Positions 8,426 to 16,657 of a DNA stretch of 64,000 bases are shown one piece after another. The stretch is from Flavobacterium turcicum. GTDB taxonomy: Bacteria > Bacteroidota > Bacteroidia > Flavobacteriales > Flavobacteriaceae. Each line of letters starts with the position of its first letter. Position 1 is the stretch's first letter. A program made the translations under genes and the position numbers. The stretch lies in contig NZ_JAAOBY010000002.1 in NCBI RefSeq assembly GCF_011365745.1, positions 496,001-560,000 of the forward strand. The letters run 5' to 3'. A model generated the notes under the pieces. The model saw only the letters and a program-made list of their open reading frames with translations. It made no database searches and was not told the origin of the DNA.

Positions 8426-9283
8426 ATGAGTACATTAAAAATTGCAATTCAAAAATCAGGTCGTTTAAACGAAGACAGCATTCAAATTCTAAAAGATGCA
8501 GGTATCTCAATTGATAACGGAATCGACCAATTAAAAGCTGAAGCCTCTAACTTTCCTCTTGAAGTTCTTTATTTAAGAAATTCGGATATTCCACAATATT
8601 TAATGGATGGTGTAGTAGATATTGCCATTGTTGGAGATAATTTATTGGTTGAAAAAGGCGGAAATATTGAAGTTATTCAAAAATTAGGGTTTTCAAAATG
8701 CAAAGTATCTGTTGCTGTACCTAAATCGTTTCAATATACATCTGTCAAAGATCTTGACGGAATGCGCATTGCTACATCGTATCCTAAAACGGTATTGGAT
8801 TTCTTTAATTCAAAAGGTGTTACGGTTGACATTCATCAAATTTCAGGTTCGGTTGAAATTGCACCAAACATTGGTCTTGCTGATGCTATTGTAGATATTG
8901 TATCAAGCGGAAGTACCTTGTTTAAAAATAATTTGAAAGAAGTTGAAGTTATATTTAAAAGTGAAGCGGTTTTGGCTGTTTCACCAAAGGTAAGTCCAGA
9001 ATCTCAAAAAATTATCGACACGTTGAAATTCAGAATTGAGTCTGTTTTAAGAGCTAGAAAATCTAAATACATTTTGATGAACGTTCCGAATGATAAAATT
9101 GAGGCAGTTGGTAAAATTCTTCCAGTTTTACGCAGCTTAACCGTTTTACCATTGGCGCAAGAAGGTTGGAGCAGTGTACACTCGGTAATTGACAAAGACA
9201 CTTTTTGGGATGTTATCGATCAGTTGAAAGAGGCTGGAGCCGAAGGAATCTTGGTATGCCCAATAGAGAAAATGGTCTTGTAA
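8426..9283 (+). CDS. hisG: ATP phosphoribosyltransferase, long form
   Basis: 285 residues. Catalyses the first committed step of histidine synthesis, joining ATP and PRPP. The N-terminal part (MSTLKIAIQKSGRLNE, DVVDIAIVGDNLLVE-type segment near 60-75) and the phosphate-binding stretch VDIVSSGSTL (about 152-161) are characteristic. The length and a C-terminal domain (KYILMNVPNDKIEAVGKILP) show the long form, which carries an ACT-like histidine-feedback domain and needs no HisZ partner. First structural gene behind the attenuator. The ATG follows an A-rich leader without a Shine-Dalgarno site, normal for this phylum. Confidence 0.97.
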   Translation: MSTLKIAIQKSGRLNEDSIQILKDAGISIDNGIDQLKAEASNFPLEVLYLRNSDIPQYLMDGVVDIAIVGDNLLVEKGGNIEVIQKLGFSKCKVSVAVPKSFQYTSVKDLDGMRIATSYPKTVLDFFNSKGVTVDIHQISGSVEIAPNIGLADAIVDIVSSGSTLFKNNLKEVEVIFKSEAVLAVSPKVSPESQKIIDTLKFRIESVLRARKSKYILMNVPNDKIEAVGKILPVLRSLTVLPLAQEGWSSVHSVIDKDTFWDVIDQLKEAGAEGILVCPIEKMVL

Positions 9284-9299
9284 AAACTTTAGATGATAA

Positions 9300-9370
9300 C
9301 TTATTTTTAGTAAAAATTCATTGCGAACTTTGCGAAAACCTTTGTGAACTTTGCGGTTAAAAACAATACA
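9300..9370 (+). repeat. hisG-hisD spacer with CTTTGCGAA-type repeat units
   Basis: Near-repeated units ATTGCGAACTTTGCGAAAA and CCTTTGTGAACTTTGCGG run up to the hisD start. A related sequence (CCTTTGCGAATCTCTGTG) fills the hisA-hisF gap. It holds no gene; it looks like a low-complexity intergenic repeat family. Confidence 0.5.
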
Positions 9371-10663
9371 ATGAACAAAATATACAATCCAAAACCAGAA
9401 ACGTGGTCTAGTATTTTAGAACGACCTACAAAAACGGTAGATGATATTGAAGCTACTGTAAAAGAAATTTTTAAAGAGGTACAGAAAAAAGGGGATGAGG
9501 CTGTGGCCAAATATACCTCGCTTTTTGATGGCGTTGCAGTAGACACAATGATTGTTACTGAAGCTGAAATTCAGGAGGCTATTGCAGCAGTACCTCAAGA
9601 GTTAAAAGAAGCAATTGCTTTGGCAAAGGCTAATATTACAGCCTTTCACCGTGCTCAGAAAACAGAGCGTGTGGCTGTTGAGACTGTACCTGGAGTTTCA
9701 TGCTGGCAAGAAAAAAGACCTATTCAAAAAGTAGGTTTGTATATTCCTGGAGGAACAGCGCCTTTGTTTTCGACTGTTTTGATGCTTGCCGTTCCTGCTG
9801 AAATCGCGGGTTGTAATGAGATTGTTTTGTGTTCACCACCCGACAAAGGAGGTAAAATTAATCCTGCTATTTTATTTGCGGCCAATTTGTGTGGTGTAAC
9901 TAAAATCATGAAAGTAGGCGGAATTCAAGCTATTGCAGGTTTAACTTTTGGTACAGAAAGTATTCCTAAAGTGTACAAAATTTTTGGACCAGGAAATCAG
10001 TTTGTAACGGTAGCCAAACAATTGGCAACACAGTTTGGCGTTGCTATTGATATGCCTGCTGGCCCATCAGAATTATTAATTGTGGCTGATGATACTGCCG
10101 TTCCTGCTTTCGTAGCGTCGGATTTATTATCGCAAGCAGAGCATGGAGCAGATAGTCAAGTTATTTTAGTTTCGACATCAAAAAAATTAATTGATGCTGT
10201 TGCTGATGAAGTTGCTACTCAAATTGAGGCTTTGCCAAGAAAAGCCATTGCTGAGAAAGCCATTGCCAACTCCAAATTAATTTACGTTGAGACTGATGCC
10301 ATTGCTTTAGATTTAATCAATGAATACGGTCCCGAACACTTTATTATTTGCTCTGAATTTGATGATTTTTATAGCAATAACGTCCTTAATGCAGGTTCTG
10401 TTTTTATAGGAAACTATACTCCTGAAAGTGCAGGTGATTATGCCTCGGGAACCAATCATACCTTACCAACGAATGGTTATGCCAAGAATTACAGTGGTGT
10501 AAACTTAGATAGTTTTATGAAAACGATGACTTTTCAAAAAATTAACGAAAAAGGAATTCAGGCCATCGGAAAGGCAATTGAAATTATGGCCGAAGCAGAA
10601 GGATTGCAAGCACACAAAAACGCAGTTACATTACGATTAAAAGCACTTGAAAATGGAAAATAA
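9371..10663 (+). CDS. hisD: Histidinol dehydrogenase
   Basis: 430 residues from the ATG at 9371. An upstream in-frame ATG at 9344 would start inside the spacer repeat and is unlikely. Zinc and NAD-dependent enzyme that makes the last two oxidations from histidinol to histidine. Visible family blocks are the glycine-rich VGLYIPGGTAPLFSTVLM, GPGNQFVTVAKQ, GPSELLIVADD, SQAEHGADSQVIL (zinc-ligand region), EYGPEH and NHTLPTNGYAKNYSGVNLD. Length is normal. The next gene, hisC, overlaps its end by 11 bases, which suggests translational coupling. Confidence 0.97.
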   Translation: MNKIYNPKPETWSSILERPTKTVDDIEATVKEIFKEVQKKGDEAVAKYTSLFDGVAVDTMIVTEAEIQEAIAAVPQELKEAIALAKANITAFHRAQKTERVAVETVPGVSCWQEKRPIQKVGLYIPGGTAPLFSTVLMLAVPAEIAGCNEIVLCSPPDKGGKINPAILFAANLCGVTKIMKVGGIQAIAGLTFGTESIPKVYKIFGPGNQFVTVAKQLATQFGVAIDMPAGPSELLIVADDTAVPAFVASDLLSQAEHGADSQVILVSTSKKLIDAVADEVATQIEALPRKAIAEKAIANSKLIYVETDAIALDLINEYGPEHFIICSEFDDFYSNNVLNAGSVFIGNYTPESAGDYASGTNHTLPTNGYAKNYSGVNLDSFMKTMTFQKINEKGIQAIGKAIEIMAEAEGLQAHKNAVTLRLKALENGK

Positions 10664-11705
10664 GTTCGATATTACTAATTTAGTTCGGGAGAATGTAAAA
10701 AACATGAAACCGTATTCATCTGCTCGTGATGAGTTTGAAGACTTTGATACTGCCGAAATGATTTTTTTGGATGCCAATGAAAATCCGTTTGAAAATGGCG
10801 TAAACAGATATCCAGATCCGCAACAAATGCGTGTAAAACGCCTTTTAGCAAAACAACGTCGTGTACAAACGAATCAGATTGTATTAGGAAATGGTAGTGA
10901 TGAAATTTTAGATTTACTTTTCAGAGCATTTTGTGAACCAAATACTGATAACGTGATTACTTTGCCACCAACTTATGGCATGTACGGCGTTTTATCTAAT
11001 TTGAATGCCATTGAAAATCGAGAGGTTTTACTTTCGGAGGATTTTCAGCCAGAGATTGAAAAAATCATGGAAGCCGTTGACGCGAATACTAAAATGATCT
11101 TTTTATGTTCGCCAAATAACCCAACAGGAAACTCCTTTTCAGATGAAAAAGTAGCGTATTTGTTGCAAAATTTCAAAGGACTCGTTGTTATTGATGAAGC
11201 GTATATTGATTTTTCTAAAAAAGAAAGTTGGATCAATGAATTGGATGAATATCCAAATTTGATTATTACTCAAACGCTTTCTAAAGCTTATGGATTGGCT
11301 GGAATCCGTTTAGGAATTTGTTATGCTTCTAGAGCGGTTACTACCATATTAAACCGAATTAAACCTCCTTACAATGTAAACGAATTGTCGCAAAATAGAG
11401 CGGTAGCAAGACTTGAAGATCAGAAAGCTATTGCAACTGAAATTGAGTCAATTATATCACAAAGACAACTTTTAATTGAAGCTTTATCAGAAGTGAGCTA
11501 TGTAGAAAAAATTTATCCTACAGAAGCCAATTTTGTTTTGGTAAAAGTGGATGATGCCAATAAAAGATATACTGAGTTAATTGCAAAAGGAATTGTAATT
11601 CGAAATAGAACTACTCAAGCACTTTGTGAAAACACATTGCGTTTGACAGTAGGAACTCAAGATGAAAATAAAAAATTAATAGTAGCTTTGAAGGATATTG
11701 TATAA
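10653..11705 (+). CDS. hisC: Histidinol-phosphate aminotransferase
   Basis: 350 residues from ATG 10653, which lies within the last codons of hisD. A TTG six bases earlier is in frame but the ATG is the better start. Fold-type I PLP enzyme converting imidazole-acetol phosphate to histidinol phosphate. Motifs: LDANENPFENGVNRYPDP near the N-terminus, SPNNPTGN, VVIDEAYIDFS and the PLP Schiff-base lysine in LSKAYGLAGIRLG (Lys211), with a C-terminal RLTVGT. Normal length. Confidence 0.96.
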   Translation: MENKFDITNLVRENVKNMKPYSSARDEFEDFDTAEMIFLDANENPFENGVNRYPDPQQMRVKRLLAKQRRVQTNQIVLGNGSDEILDLLFRAFCEPNTDNVITLPPTYGMYGVLSNLNAIENREVLLSEDFQPEIEKIMEAVDANTKMIFLCSPNNPTGNSFSDEKVAYLLQNFKGLVVIDEAYIDFSKKESWINELDEYPNLIITQTLSKAYGLAGIRLGICYASRAVTTILNRIKPPYNVNELSQNRAVARLEDQKAIATEIESIISQRQLLIEALSEVSYVEKIYPTEANFVLVKVDDANKRYTELIAKGIVIRNRTTQALCENTLRLTVGTQDENKKLIVALKDIV

Positions 11706-11721
11706 CCTTAATTCAAACAAA

Positions 11722-12144
11722 ATGAAAAAAACAATTTTAACTTTATTAGTGTCGTTATTTTTTGCGGTTGGAGCAGCTGCGCAAGAGACAAGTACATCAG
11801 AAACAGGTAAGATTTATTTTTTGCGTTCAACAGGTTTTCAGGGCTCAGCAGTAGCTTTTAAAACTTTTATTGATGGTGAATTTGTGTGCAAGTTGAATAA
11901 CAAAAAATACTCTATCCATGAGGTACCTGTTGGGAAACATGAATGTTCTGTTCAATTTGGCGGCAAAGTATCCAAAGAAAAAGCAGAGAAATTTGTAATT
12001 GATGTACAACCGGGCAAAACAGTTTATGTTCAAATTGTATTTGAATCAGGTATACTTATAAACAATGTGTATTGCGAAGAAGTAACAGAAAACACTGCTA
12101 CTAGTAAAATGCAAAACATGAAGGAAGATACTGAATGTAAATAA
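11722..12144 (+). CDS. DUF2846-like exported protein inside the his operon
   Basis: 140 residues from ATG 11722; an upstream in-frame ATG at 11698 overlaps the hisC stop and would bury the signal peptide. The N-terminus is a clean Sec signal (MKKTILTLLVSLFFAVGAAAQ, cut after AAA). The mature part begins with GKIYFLRSTGFQGSAVAFKTFIDG and continues with VPVGKHECSVQF and GKTVYVQIV, resembling DUF2846 small beta-rich domains. It has no evident role in histidine synthesis, yet lies between hisC and hisB, 17 bases behind hisC. A structured repeat follows it. It may be a gene that was inserted with that repeat. Confidence 0.75.
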   Translation: MKKTILTLLVSLFFAVGAAAQETSTSETGKIYFLRSTGFQGSAVAFKTFIDGEFVCKLNNKKYSIHEVPVGKHECSVQFGGKVSKEKAEKFVIDVQPGKTVYVQIVFESGILINNVYCEEVTENTATSKMQNMKEDTECK

Positions 12145-12167
12145 TACTTTTAGCTTCACTGCTTCGC

Positions 12168-12245
12168 GTGAGGGATAGCAGTGGAGCTCTTTGTAGTGCC
12201 GCGCAGCGGGGCATTACAAAAGCGGAAACGAATAGCCCGACCCGA
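12168..12245 (+). repeat. Structured dispersed repeat, copy 1 (conserved flanks, hairpin core)
   Basis: The core is a 13-bp stem: TTTGTAGTGCC (12190-12200) pairs with GGCATTACAAA (12210-12220), extended inward by CCGC/GCGG around loop GCA with a GG bulge. The flanks are GGATAGCAGTGGAGCTC on the left and AGCGGAAACGAATAGCCC on the right. The block is much richer in GC than its surroundings. The same flanks occur, reverse-complemented and around a different hairpin, at 42717-42814. I recall similar blocks behind genes in other flavobacterial genomes. Confidence 0.65.
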
Positions 12246-12340
12246 CTTTTTTTTGGAGGGTCACGCCCAAAACTTGAAATATTAAATTAAAATAACAGAA
12301 CGCAGTTGCAGTTGCCAATGCGTTTATTAGTAGGAATACC

Positions 12341-13477
12341 ATGAAAAAAGTGCTTTTTATAGATCGTGATGGAACGATGGTTTTGGAACCGCATGACTAC
12401 CAGTTGGATAGTTTTGAGAAATTAGAATTTTACCCAAATGCGTTTCAATATTTGGGGAAAATTGCAAAAGAATTGGATTTTGAATTGGTTATGGTGACCA
12501 ATCAAGATGGTTTGGGAACTGCTTCGCACCCCGAAGAGAATTTTTGGCCAGTGCATAATTTGGTGATGAAAGCTTTTGCAAATGAAGGTGTTGTTTTTAA
12601 TGAAGTTTTGATCGATAAAACATTCCCACATGAAAATGCTCCTACACGCAAGCCTGCAACAGGTTTGTTGACTAAATACATCAATAGTTCAGACTATGAT
12701 TTGGGAAATTCATTTGTAATTGGAGACCGAATTACCGATGTGGAATTAGCGAAAAACTTGGGTGCAAAAGGGATTTTCATCAATACTGATGAAGCATTAG
12801 GAAGTGACGAGATAGCTTCAAAAAGAGAAGAATTAGACTCGGTAATTGCCTTACAAACTACAGATTGGAAAACGATTTATGAGTTTTTAAAACTAGAGGA
12901 ACGTTCTGCAACCATTTCTAGAAAGACGAATGAAACTGATATTTACATCAATTTAAATCTAGATGGAACTGGGAAGAGTAAAATTGAAACCGGAATTGCG
13001 TTTTTTGATCACATGCTGGACCAAATTGCACGTCACGGTCAAATGGACTTGGAAATTCTTGTAAAAGGGGATCTACAAGTTGATGAACACCACACGATTG
13101 AAGATACTGCTATTGCTCTTGGAGAAGTTTTTGCAAAGGCATTGGGTAACAAATTAGGCATTGAGCGTTATGGTTTTTGCTTGCCAATGGACGACTGTTT
13201 AGCTCAAGTTGCTATTGATTTTGGTGGTAGAAATTGGTTGGTTTGGGAAACCGAATTCAAACGAGAAATGGTAGGTAAAATGCCAACCGAAATGTTCTTT
13301 CACTTTTTTAAATCGTTTTCAGATGGTGCCAAAGCCAATATCAACATCAAAGCTGAAGGTACCAATGAGCACCACAAAATTGAAGCGATTTTTAAAGCTT
13401 TTGCAAAAGCGATAAAAGTAGCCGTGAAGCGCGATACGGAAAAAATGATTTTACCAAGTACAAAAGGTATGTTGTAA
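12341..13477 (+). CDS. hisB: Bifunctional histidinol-phosphatase / imidazoleglycerol-phosphate dehydratase
   Basis: 378 residues. Residues 1 to about 165 are a HAD phosphatase: FIDRDGTM with nucleophile Asp8 and Asp10, [10 protein letters not shown], and [20 protein letters not shown]. Residues about 185-378 are the IGPD domain with the duplicated manganese-binding motifs [39 protein letters not shown] and [16 protein letters not shown]. One protein thus carries two steps of the pathway, as in enterobacteria. Both halves look intact. Confidence 0.97.
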   Translation: MKKVLFIDRDGTMVLEPHDYQLDSFEKLEFYPNAFQYLGKIAKELDFELVMVTNQDGLGTASHPEENFWPVHNLVMKAFANEGVVFNEVLIDKTFPHENAPTRKPATGLLTKYINSSDYDLGNSFVIGDRITDVELAKNLGAKGIFINTDEALGSDEIASKREELDSVIALQTTDWKTIYEFLKLEERSATISRKTNETDIYINLNLDGTGKSKIETGIAFFDHMLDQIARHGQMDLEILVKGDLQVDEHHTIEDTAIALGEVFAKALGNKLGIERYGFCLPMDDCLAQVAIDFGGRNWLVWETEFKREMVGKMPTEMFFHFFKSFSDGAKANINIKAEGTNEHHKIEAIFKAFAKAIKVAVKRDTEKMILPSTKGML

Positions 13478-13482
13478 AAATG

Positions 13483-13537
13483 TTTCAAGTTTAAAATTTC
13501 AGGTTGACTCGAGCAACTTTAAACGTTAAACTTGAAA
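13483..13537. repeat. Inverted repeat in the hisB-hisH gap
   Basis: TTTCAAGTTTAA (13483-13494) is the exact reverse complement of TTAAACTTGAAA (13526-13537); the loop contains TTTCAGGTTG and a small GTTG/CAAC hairpin. The same TTTCAGGTTG centre, flanked by AAAGTTTAAAG-type arms, fills the ilvN-ilvB gap at 62220-62304. No T run follows directly, so it is not a standard terminator. Confidence 0.6.
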
Positions 13538-13554
13538 CTTGAAACAAAAGTGAA

Positions 13555-14136
13555 ATGAAAATAGTAATTATAAACTACGGAGCCGGAAATATTCAAAGCA
13601 TCATGTTTGCCATAGAGCGTTTGGGTTTTACGGCAGTGCTTAGTAACGATTGGAAGGAAATAAAAGCGGCGGATAAAGTTATTTTTCCCGGTGTTGGTGA
13701 AGCAAGTTCTGCAATGAAAATGCTTATCGATAGTGGTCTTGATGTATTGATCCCAACCTTGAAACAACCTGTTTTAGGGATTTGTTTGGGTATGCAATTG
13801 ATGTGCAACAAATCCGAAGAGGGAAACACGGCCGGTTTGGAAATTTTTGATGTAGATGTGGTCAAATTTACTTCAAAAGTAAAAGTGCCACAAATGGGCT
13901 GGAATCAAATTTATAATTTGAAATCAGATCTGTTCAAAGGAATTGCTGAAAAGGAGTACATGTATTTGGTACATAGTTTTTATGCGCCAAATTGCCCCGA
14001 TGCCATTGCTACCACAAATTATGAAGTAGAATATGCCTCAGCATTGAAGAAAAATAATTTTTACGGAACTCAATTTCATCCTGAAAAAAGCGGCGATGTA
14101 GGCGAACAAATTTTAGGGAATTTTTTAAAATTATAA
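13555..14136 (+). CDS. hisH: Imidazole glycerol-phosphate synthase, glutaminase subunit
   Basis: 193 residues. Class I glutamine amidotransferase that passes ammonia to HisF. The triad is complete: Cys77 in GICLGMQL, His175 and Glu177 in GTQFHPEKS. The oxyanion stretch FPGVGEA (44-50) and the start INYGAGNIQS are typical. Two genes upstream of hisF, with hisA between, the usual order. It is translated from an ATG preceded by AAAGTGAA. Confidence 0.97.
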   Translation: MKIVIINYGAGNIQSIMFAIERLGFTAVLSNDWKEIKAADKVIFPGVGEASSAMKMLIDSGLDVLIPTLKQPVLGICLGMQLMCNKSEEGNTAGLEIFDVDVVKFTSKVKVPQMGWNQIYNLKSDLFKGIAEKEYMYLVHSFYAPNCPDAIATTNYEVEYASALKKNNFYGTQFHPEKSGDVGEQILGNFLKL

Positions 14137-14240
14137 GATTGAAAAATTCAAAGATTGAAAAATTAGGGAGTCAAATATTTCTTTGACTAACAGTGTTAAT
14201 CTTTAAATAATTCAATTATTAAATCTTTAAATTAAAATAA
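14137..14240. repeat. hisH-hisA gap: AATCTTTAAATT-type low-complexity repeat
   Basis: Units such as GATTGAAAAATTCAAAGATT face AATCTTTAAATAATTCAAT and AATCTTTAAATT in inverted orientation. Between them GTCAAA (14170-14175) and TTTGAC (14182-14187) form a small hairpin. The hisF-hisIE gap (15850-15899) holds the same kind of AATCTTTCAATCTTT units. No gene. Confidence 0.5.
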
Positions 14241-14966
14241 ATGAGAATAATACCAGCAATAGACATCATCGACGGGAAATGTGTCCGTTTGTCAAAAGGT
14301 GATTACAACACCAAGATTATTTACAACGAAAATCCGTTAGAAGTTGCTAAGGAATTTGAAGCGCACGGAATTGAATATCTGCATTTGGTGGATTTAGACG
14401 GAGCAAAATCAAGCCAGATTGTAAATTATAAAATATTGGAACAAATTGCAACTCAAACTAGTTTAAAAATTGATTTTGGCGGTGGTTTGAAAGCAGATTC
14501 CGATTTGAAAATTGCGTTTGAAAGTGGTGCCAATCAAATCACTGGTGGAAGTATTGCCGTGAAAAATAGAGAACTATTCGGAAAATGGATTTCGGAGTAC
14601 GGCGCGGATAAAATTATTTTGGGAGCAGATGCAAACAATGAAAAAGTAGCTGTTTCAGGCTGGTTAGAAGATTCAAATGAAGATTTGATTCCGTTTATTC
14701 AAGACTATCAAAACAAAGGAATTCAATATGTAATTTGTACCGATATTGCAAAAGACGGTATGCTTGAAGGACCATCGTTTGATTTGTATGCTAAAATTTT
14801 GGCAGAAGCCAAAGGAATAAAACTTATTGCTTCAGGAGGAATTTCGACTTTTGATGAATTACCTAAATTAGCGGAATTAGGTTGCGAAGGAACGATCATA
14901 GGTAAAGCTATTTACGAAGGACGAATCTCATTGAAACAGTTAGAAAACTACATAATAAATAAATAG
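14241..14966 (+). CDS. hisA: ProFAR isomerase
   Basis: 241 residues. (beta-alpha)8 barrel that isomerises ProFAR to PRFAR. Asp8 in [12 protein letters not shown] is the catalytic base and the second Asp lies in [14 protein letters not shown]. Phosphate-binding ends FGGGLK (about 79-84) and ASGGIS (about 199-204) are present in both halves of the barrel. Normal length. It lies between hisH and hisF. Confidence 0.97.
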   Translation: MRIIPAIDIIDGKCVRLSKGDYNTKIIYNENPLEVAKEFEAHGIEYLHLVDLDGAKSSQIVNYKILEQIATQTSLKIDFGGGLKADSDLKIAFESGANQITGGSIAVKNRELFGKWISEYGADKIILGADANNEKVAVSGWLEDSNEDLIPFIQDYQNKGIQYVICTDIAKDGMLEGPSFDLYAKILAEAKGIKLIASGGISTFDELPKLAELGCEGTIIGKAIYEGRISLKQLENYIINK

Positions 14967-14993
14967 ATTATTTCGCGAAGAAGGACAAAGAAG

Positions 14994-15052
14994 ACACAAA
15001 GATTCGCCAAGATTTTTGTGTATCTCTGTGAAACCTTTGCGAATCTCTGTGT
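14994..15052. repeat. Inverted repeat in the hisA-hisF gap
   Basis: ACACAAAGATTCGC (14994-15007) pairs with GCGAATCTCTGTGT (15039-15052) over 14 positions with one G-T pair. The 3' part also repeats the CCTTTGCGAA motif seen before hisD. The hairpin ends 13 bases before the hisF ATG. Confidence 0.55.
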
Positions 15053-15065
15053 AACAACAAAAAAT

Positions 15066-15821
15066 ATGCTTACAAAAAGAATAATTCCTTGTCTCGACAT
15101 TAAAAACGGAAGAACTGTAAAAGGTGTCAATTTTGTGGACTTACGTGATGCCGGCGATCCGGTTGAATTGGCCAAAATATATTCGGATGAAGGAGCTGAT
15201 GAATTGGTTTTTCTTGATATTTCGGCAACGGAAGAAAGAAGAAAAACATTAATTGATTTGGTTCGAAAAGTAGCTGCAACTATTAATATTCCATTTACAG
15301 TTGGTGGTGGAATTTCCTCTGTCAAGGATGTGGATGTTTTATTGCAAAATGGAGCTGATAAAGTATCTATCAATTCATCAGCTGTTAAAAATCCGCAGTT
15401 GATTAATGATTTGGCACAAAAATTTGGAAGTCAATGTGTTGTAGTTGCAATTGACGCCAAGCAAATTGACGGCCAGTGGATTGTACATTTAGTGGGCGGA
15501 AAAGTACCTACCAAATTGAATTTATTTGATTGGGCAAAAGAAGTCGAGCAACGTGGCGCAGGTGAAATATTGTTCACCTCGATGGATAATGACGGAACTA
15601 AAAACGGCTTTGCTAATGAGGCTTTGGCCAAACTTTCGGAACTAGTTAATATTCCAATTATTGCTTCGGGTGGTGCAGGAAATATTCAGCATTTTGTAGA
15701 TTCGTTTATATATGGAAAAGCCGATGCAGCCTTAGCAGCAAGTGTATTTCATTTTAAAGAAATTGAAATCAAAACATTAAAAGAAGCTCTTAAAAATAAT
15801 GATATCGAAGTTAGGATATAG
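15066..15821 (+). CDS. hisF: Imidazole glycerol-phosphate synthase, cyclase subunit
   Basis: 251 residues from ATG 15066. An in-frame ATG at 15018 starts within the spacer repeat and adds 16 residues the family does not have. TIM barrel that cyclises PRFAR with HisH-derived ammonia. Catalytic Asp11 in [15 protein letters not shown] and the second Asp in [12 protein letters not shown]. Phosphate-binding GGGISS and ASGGAGN are present. Normal length. Confidence 0.97.
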   Translation: MLTKRIIPCLDIKNGRTVKGVNFVDLRDAGDPVELAKIYSDEGADELVFLDISATEERRKTLIDLVRKVAATINIPFTVGGGISSVKDVDVLLQNGADKVSINSSAVKNPQLINDLAQKFGSQCVVVAIDAKQIDGQWIVHLVGGKVPTKLNLFDWAKEVEQRGAGEILFTSMDNDGTKNGFANEALAKLSELVNIPIIASGGAGNIQHFVDSFIYGKADAALAASVFHFKEIEIKTLKEALKNNDIEVRI

Positions 15822-15849
15822 AAACAGATACTAGAATAAAGAGAAAAGA

Positions 15850-15899
15850 GAATCGAACTAGATAATCTTTCAATCTTTAATCTTTCAATCTTTAAATTA
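15850..15899 (+). repeat. hisF-hisIE gap: tandem AATCTTTCAATCTTT units
   Basis: Two and a half tandem units of AATCTTTCAATCTTTAA run up to the hisIE start. They are related to the hisH-hisA spacer, and TTTCAATCTTTTAAT appears again at 16631-16645 before the esterase gene. Confidence 0.5.
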
Positions 15900-15904
15900 A
15901 AAAA

Positions 15905-16504
15905 ATGAAAATAGATTTCTCAAAAAATACAGACGCATTAATTCCAGCCATTATACAAGACAGCGACACGAAAGCCGTTTTGATGTTGGGGTACATGAAC
16001 GAAGAAGCATATCTTAAAACTATCGAAACACAAAAAGTAACTTTTTTTAGCCGCTCTAAACAAAGACTTTGGACAAAAGGCGAGGAGAGTGGCAACTTTT
16101 TAATCTTAGTTGATATAAAAAATGACTGTGATGGCGATACCTTATTGATTCAAGCAAAACCAGTTGGTCCAACATGTCATACAGGTGCTGATACTTGCTG
16201 GCAAACAGAAAACAAAGCTGATTATGGGTTTATTTCGCAATTAGAGAAAACCATCGAAACGAGAAGAGAAAAAGCTGACTCTGAAAAAAGTTATGTAGCA
16301 TCCTTATTTCAATTAGGAATCAACAAAATTGCACAAAAAGTAGGAGAAGAAGCAATAGAAGTAGTTATTGAAGCCAAAGATGATAATGATGATTTATTCT
16401 TGAGCGAAAGTGCTGATTTGTTGTTTCATTATTTGATTTTGTTGCAAGCCAAAGGATTCAAATTGAATGATGTTATTGATGTGCTAAAAAGTCGCCAGAA
16501 ATAA
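15905..16504 (+). CDS. hisIE: Bifunctional phosphoribosyl-AMP cyclohydrolase / phosphoribosyl-ATP pyrophosphohydrolase
   Basis: 199 residues. The N-terminal HisI half (1 to about 105) has MLGYMNEEAYLKT, SRSKQRLWTKGEESGN and the metal cysteines in GPTCHTGADTCW. The C-terminal HisE half has the MazG-like acidic helices GEEAIEVVIEAKDDND and SESADLLFHYLILL. It catalyses steps two and three of the pathway. Last gene of the his operon; a strong terminator follows 16 bases later. Confidence 0.97.
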   Translation: MKIDFSKNTDALIPAIIQDSDTKAVLMLGYMNEEAYLKTIETQKVTFFSRSKQRLWTKGEESGNFLILVDIKNDCDGDTLLIQAKPVGPTCHTGADTCWQTENKADYGFISQLEKTIETRREKADSEKSYVASLFQLGINKIAQKVGEEAIEVVIEAKDDNDDLFLSESADLLFHYLILLQAKGFKLNDVIDVLKSRQK

Positions 16505-16520
16505 TCTAGAAAACTATAAA

Positions 16521-16566
16521 AACAAAACCCAATAGAATTTTAAAATCTATTGGGTTTTGTTTTTTA
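16521..16566 (+). terminator. Terminator of the his operon
   Basis: AACAAAACCCAATAGA (16521-16536) pairs perfectly with TCTATTGGGTTTTGTT (16546-16561) across a nine-base loop and is followed by T residues. Confidence 0.9.
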
Positions 16567-16657
16567 TTTAAAATACTAAACTTGTATATTTAATTTTTGA
16601 AAATCAAATAATTAAATATCTGAAAAAGTTTTTCAATCTTTTAATACAATCCACATC

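Noticed and set aside
9344..9370. Upstream ATG start for hisD
   Set aside because: It lies in the spacer repeat and the extra residues (MNFAVKNNT) are not part of the hisD family.
15850..15899. CRISPR-like tandem AATCTTTCAATCTTT units
   Set aside because: Units are too short and contiguous, no spacers, no cas genes in the window.
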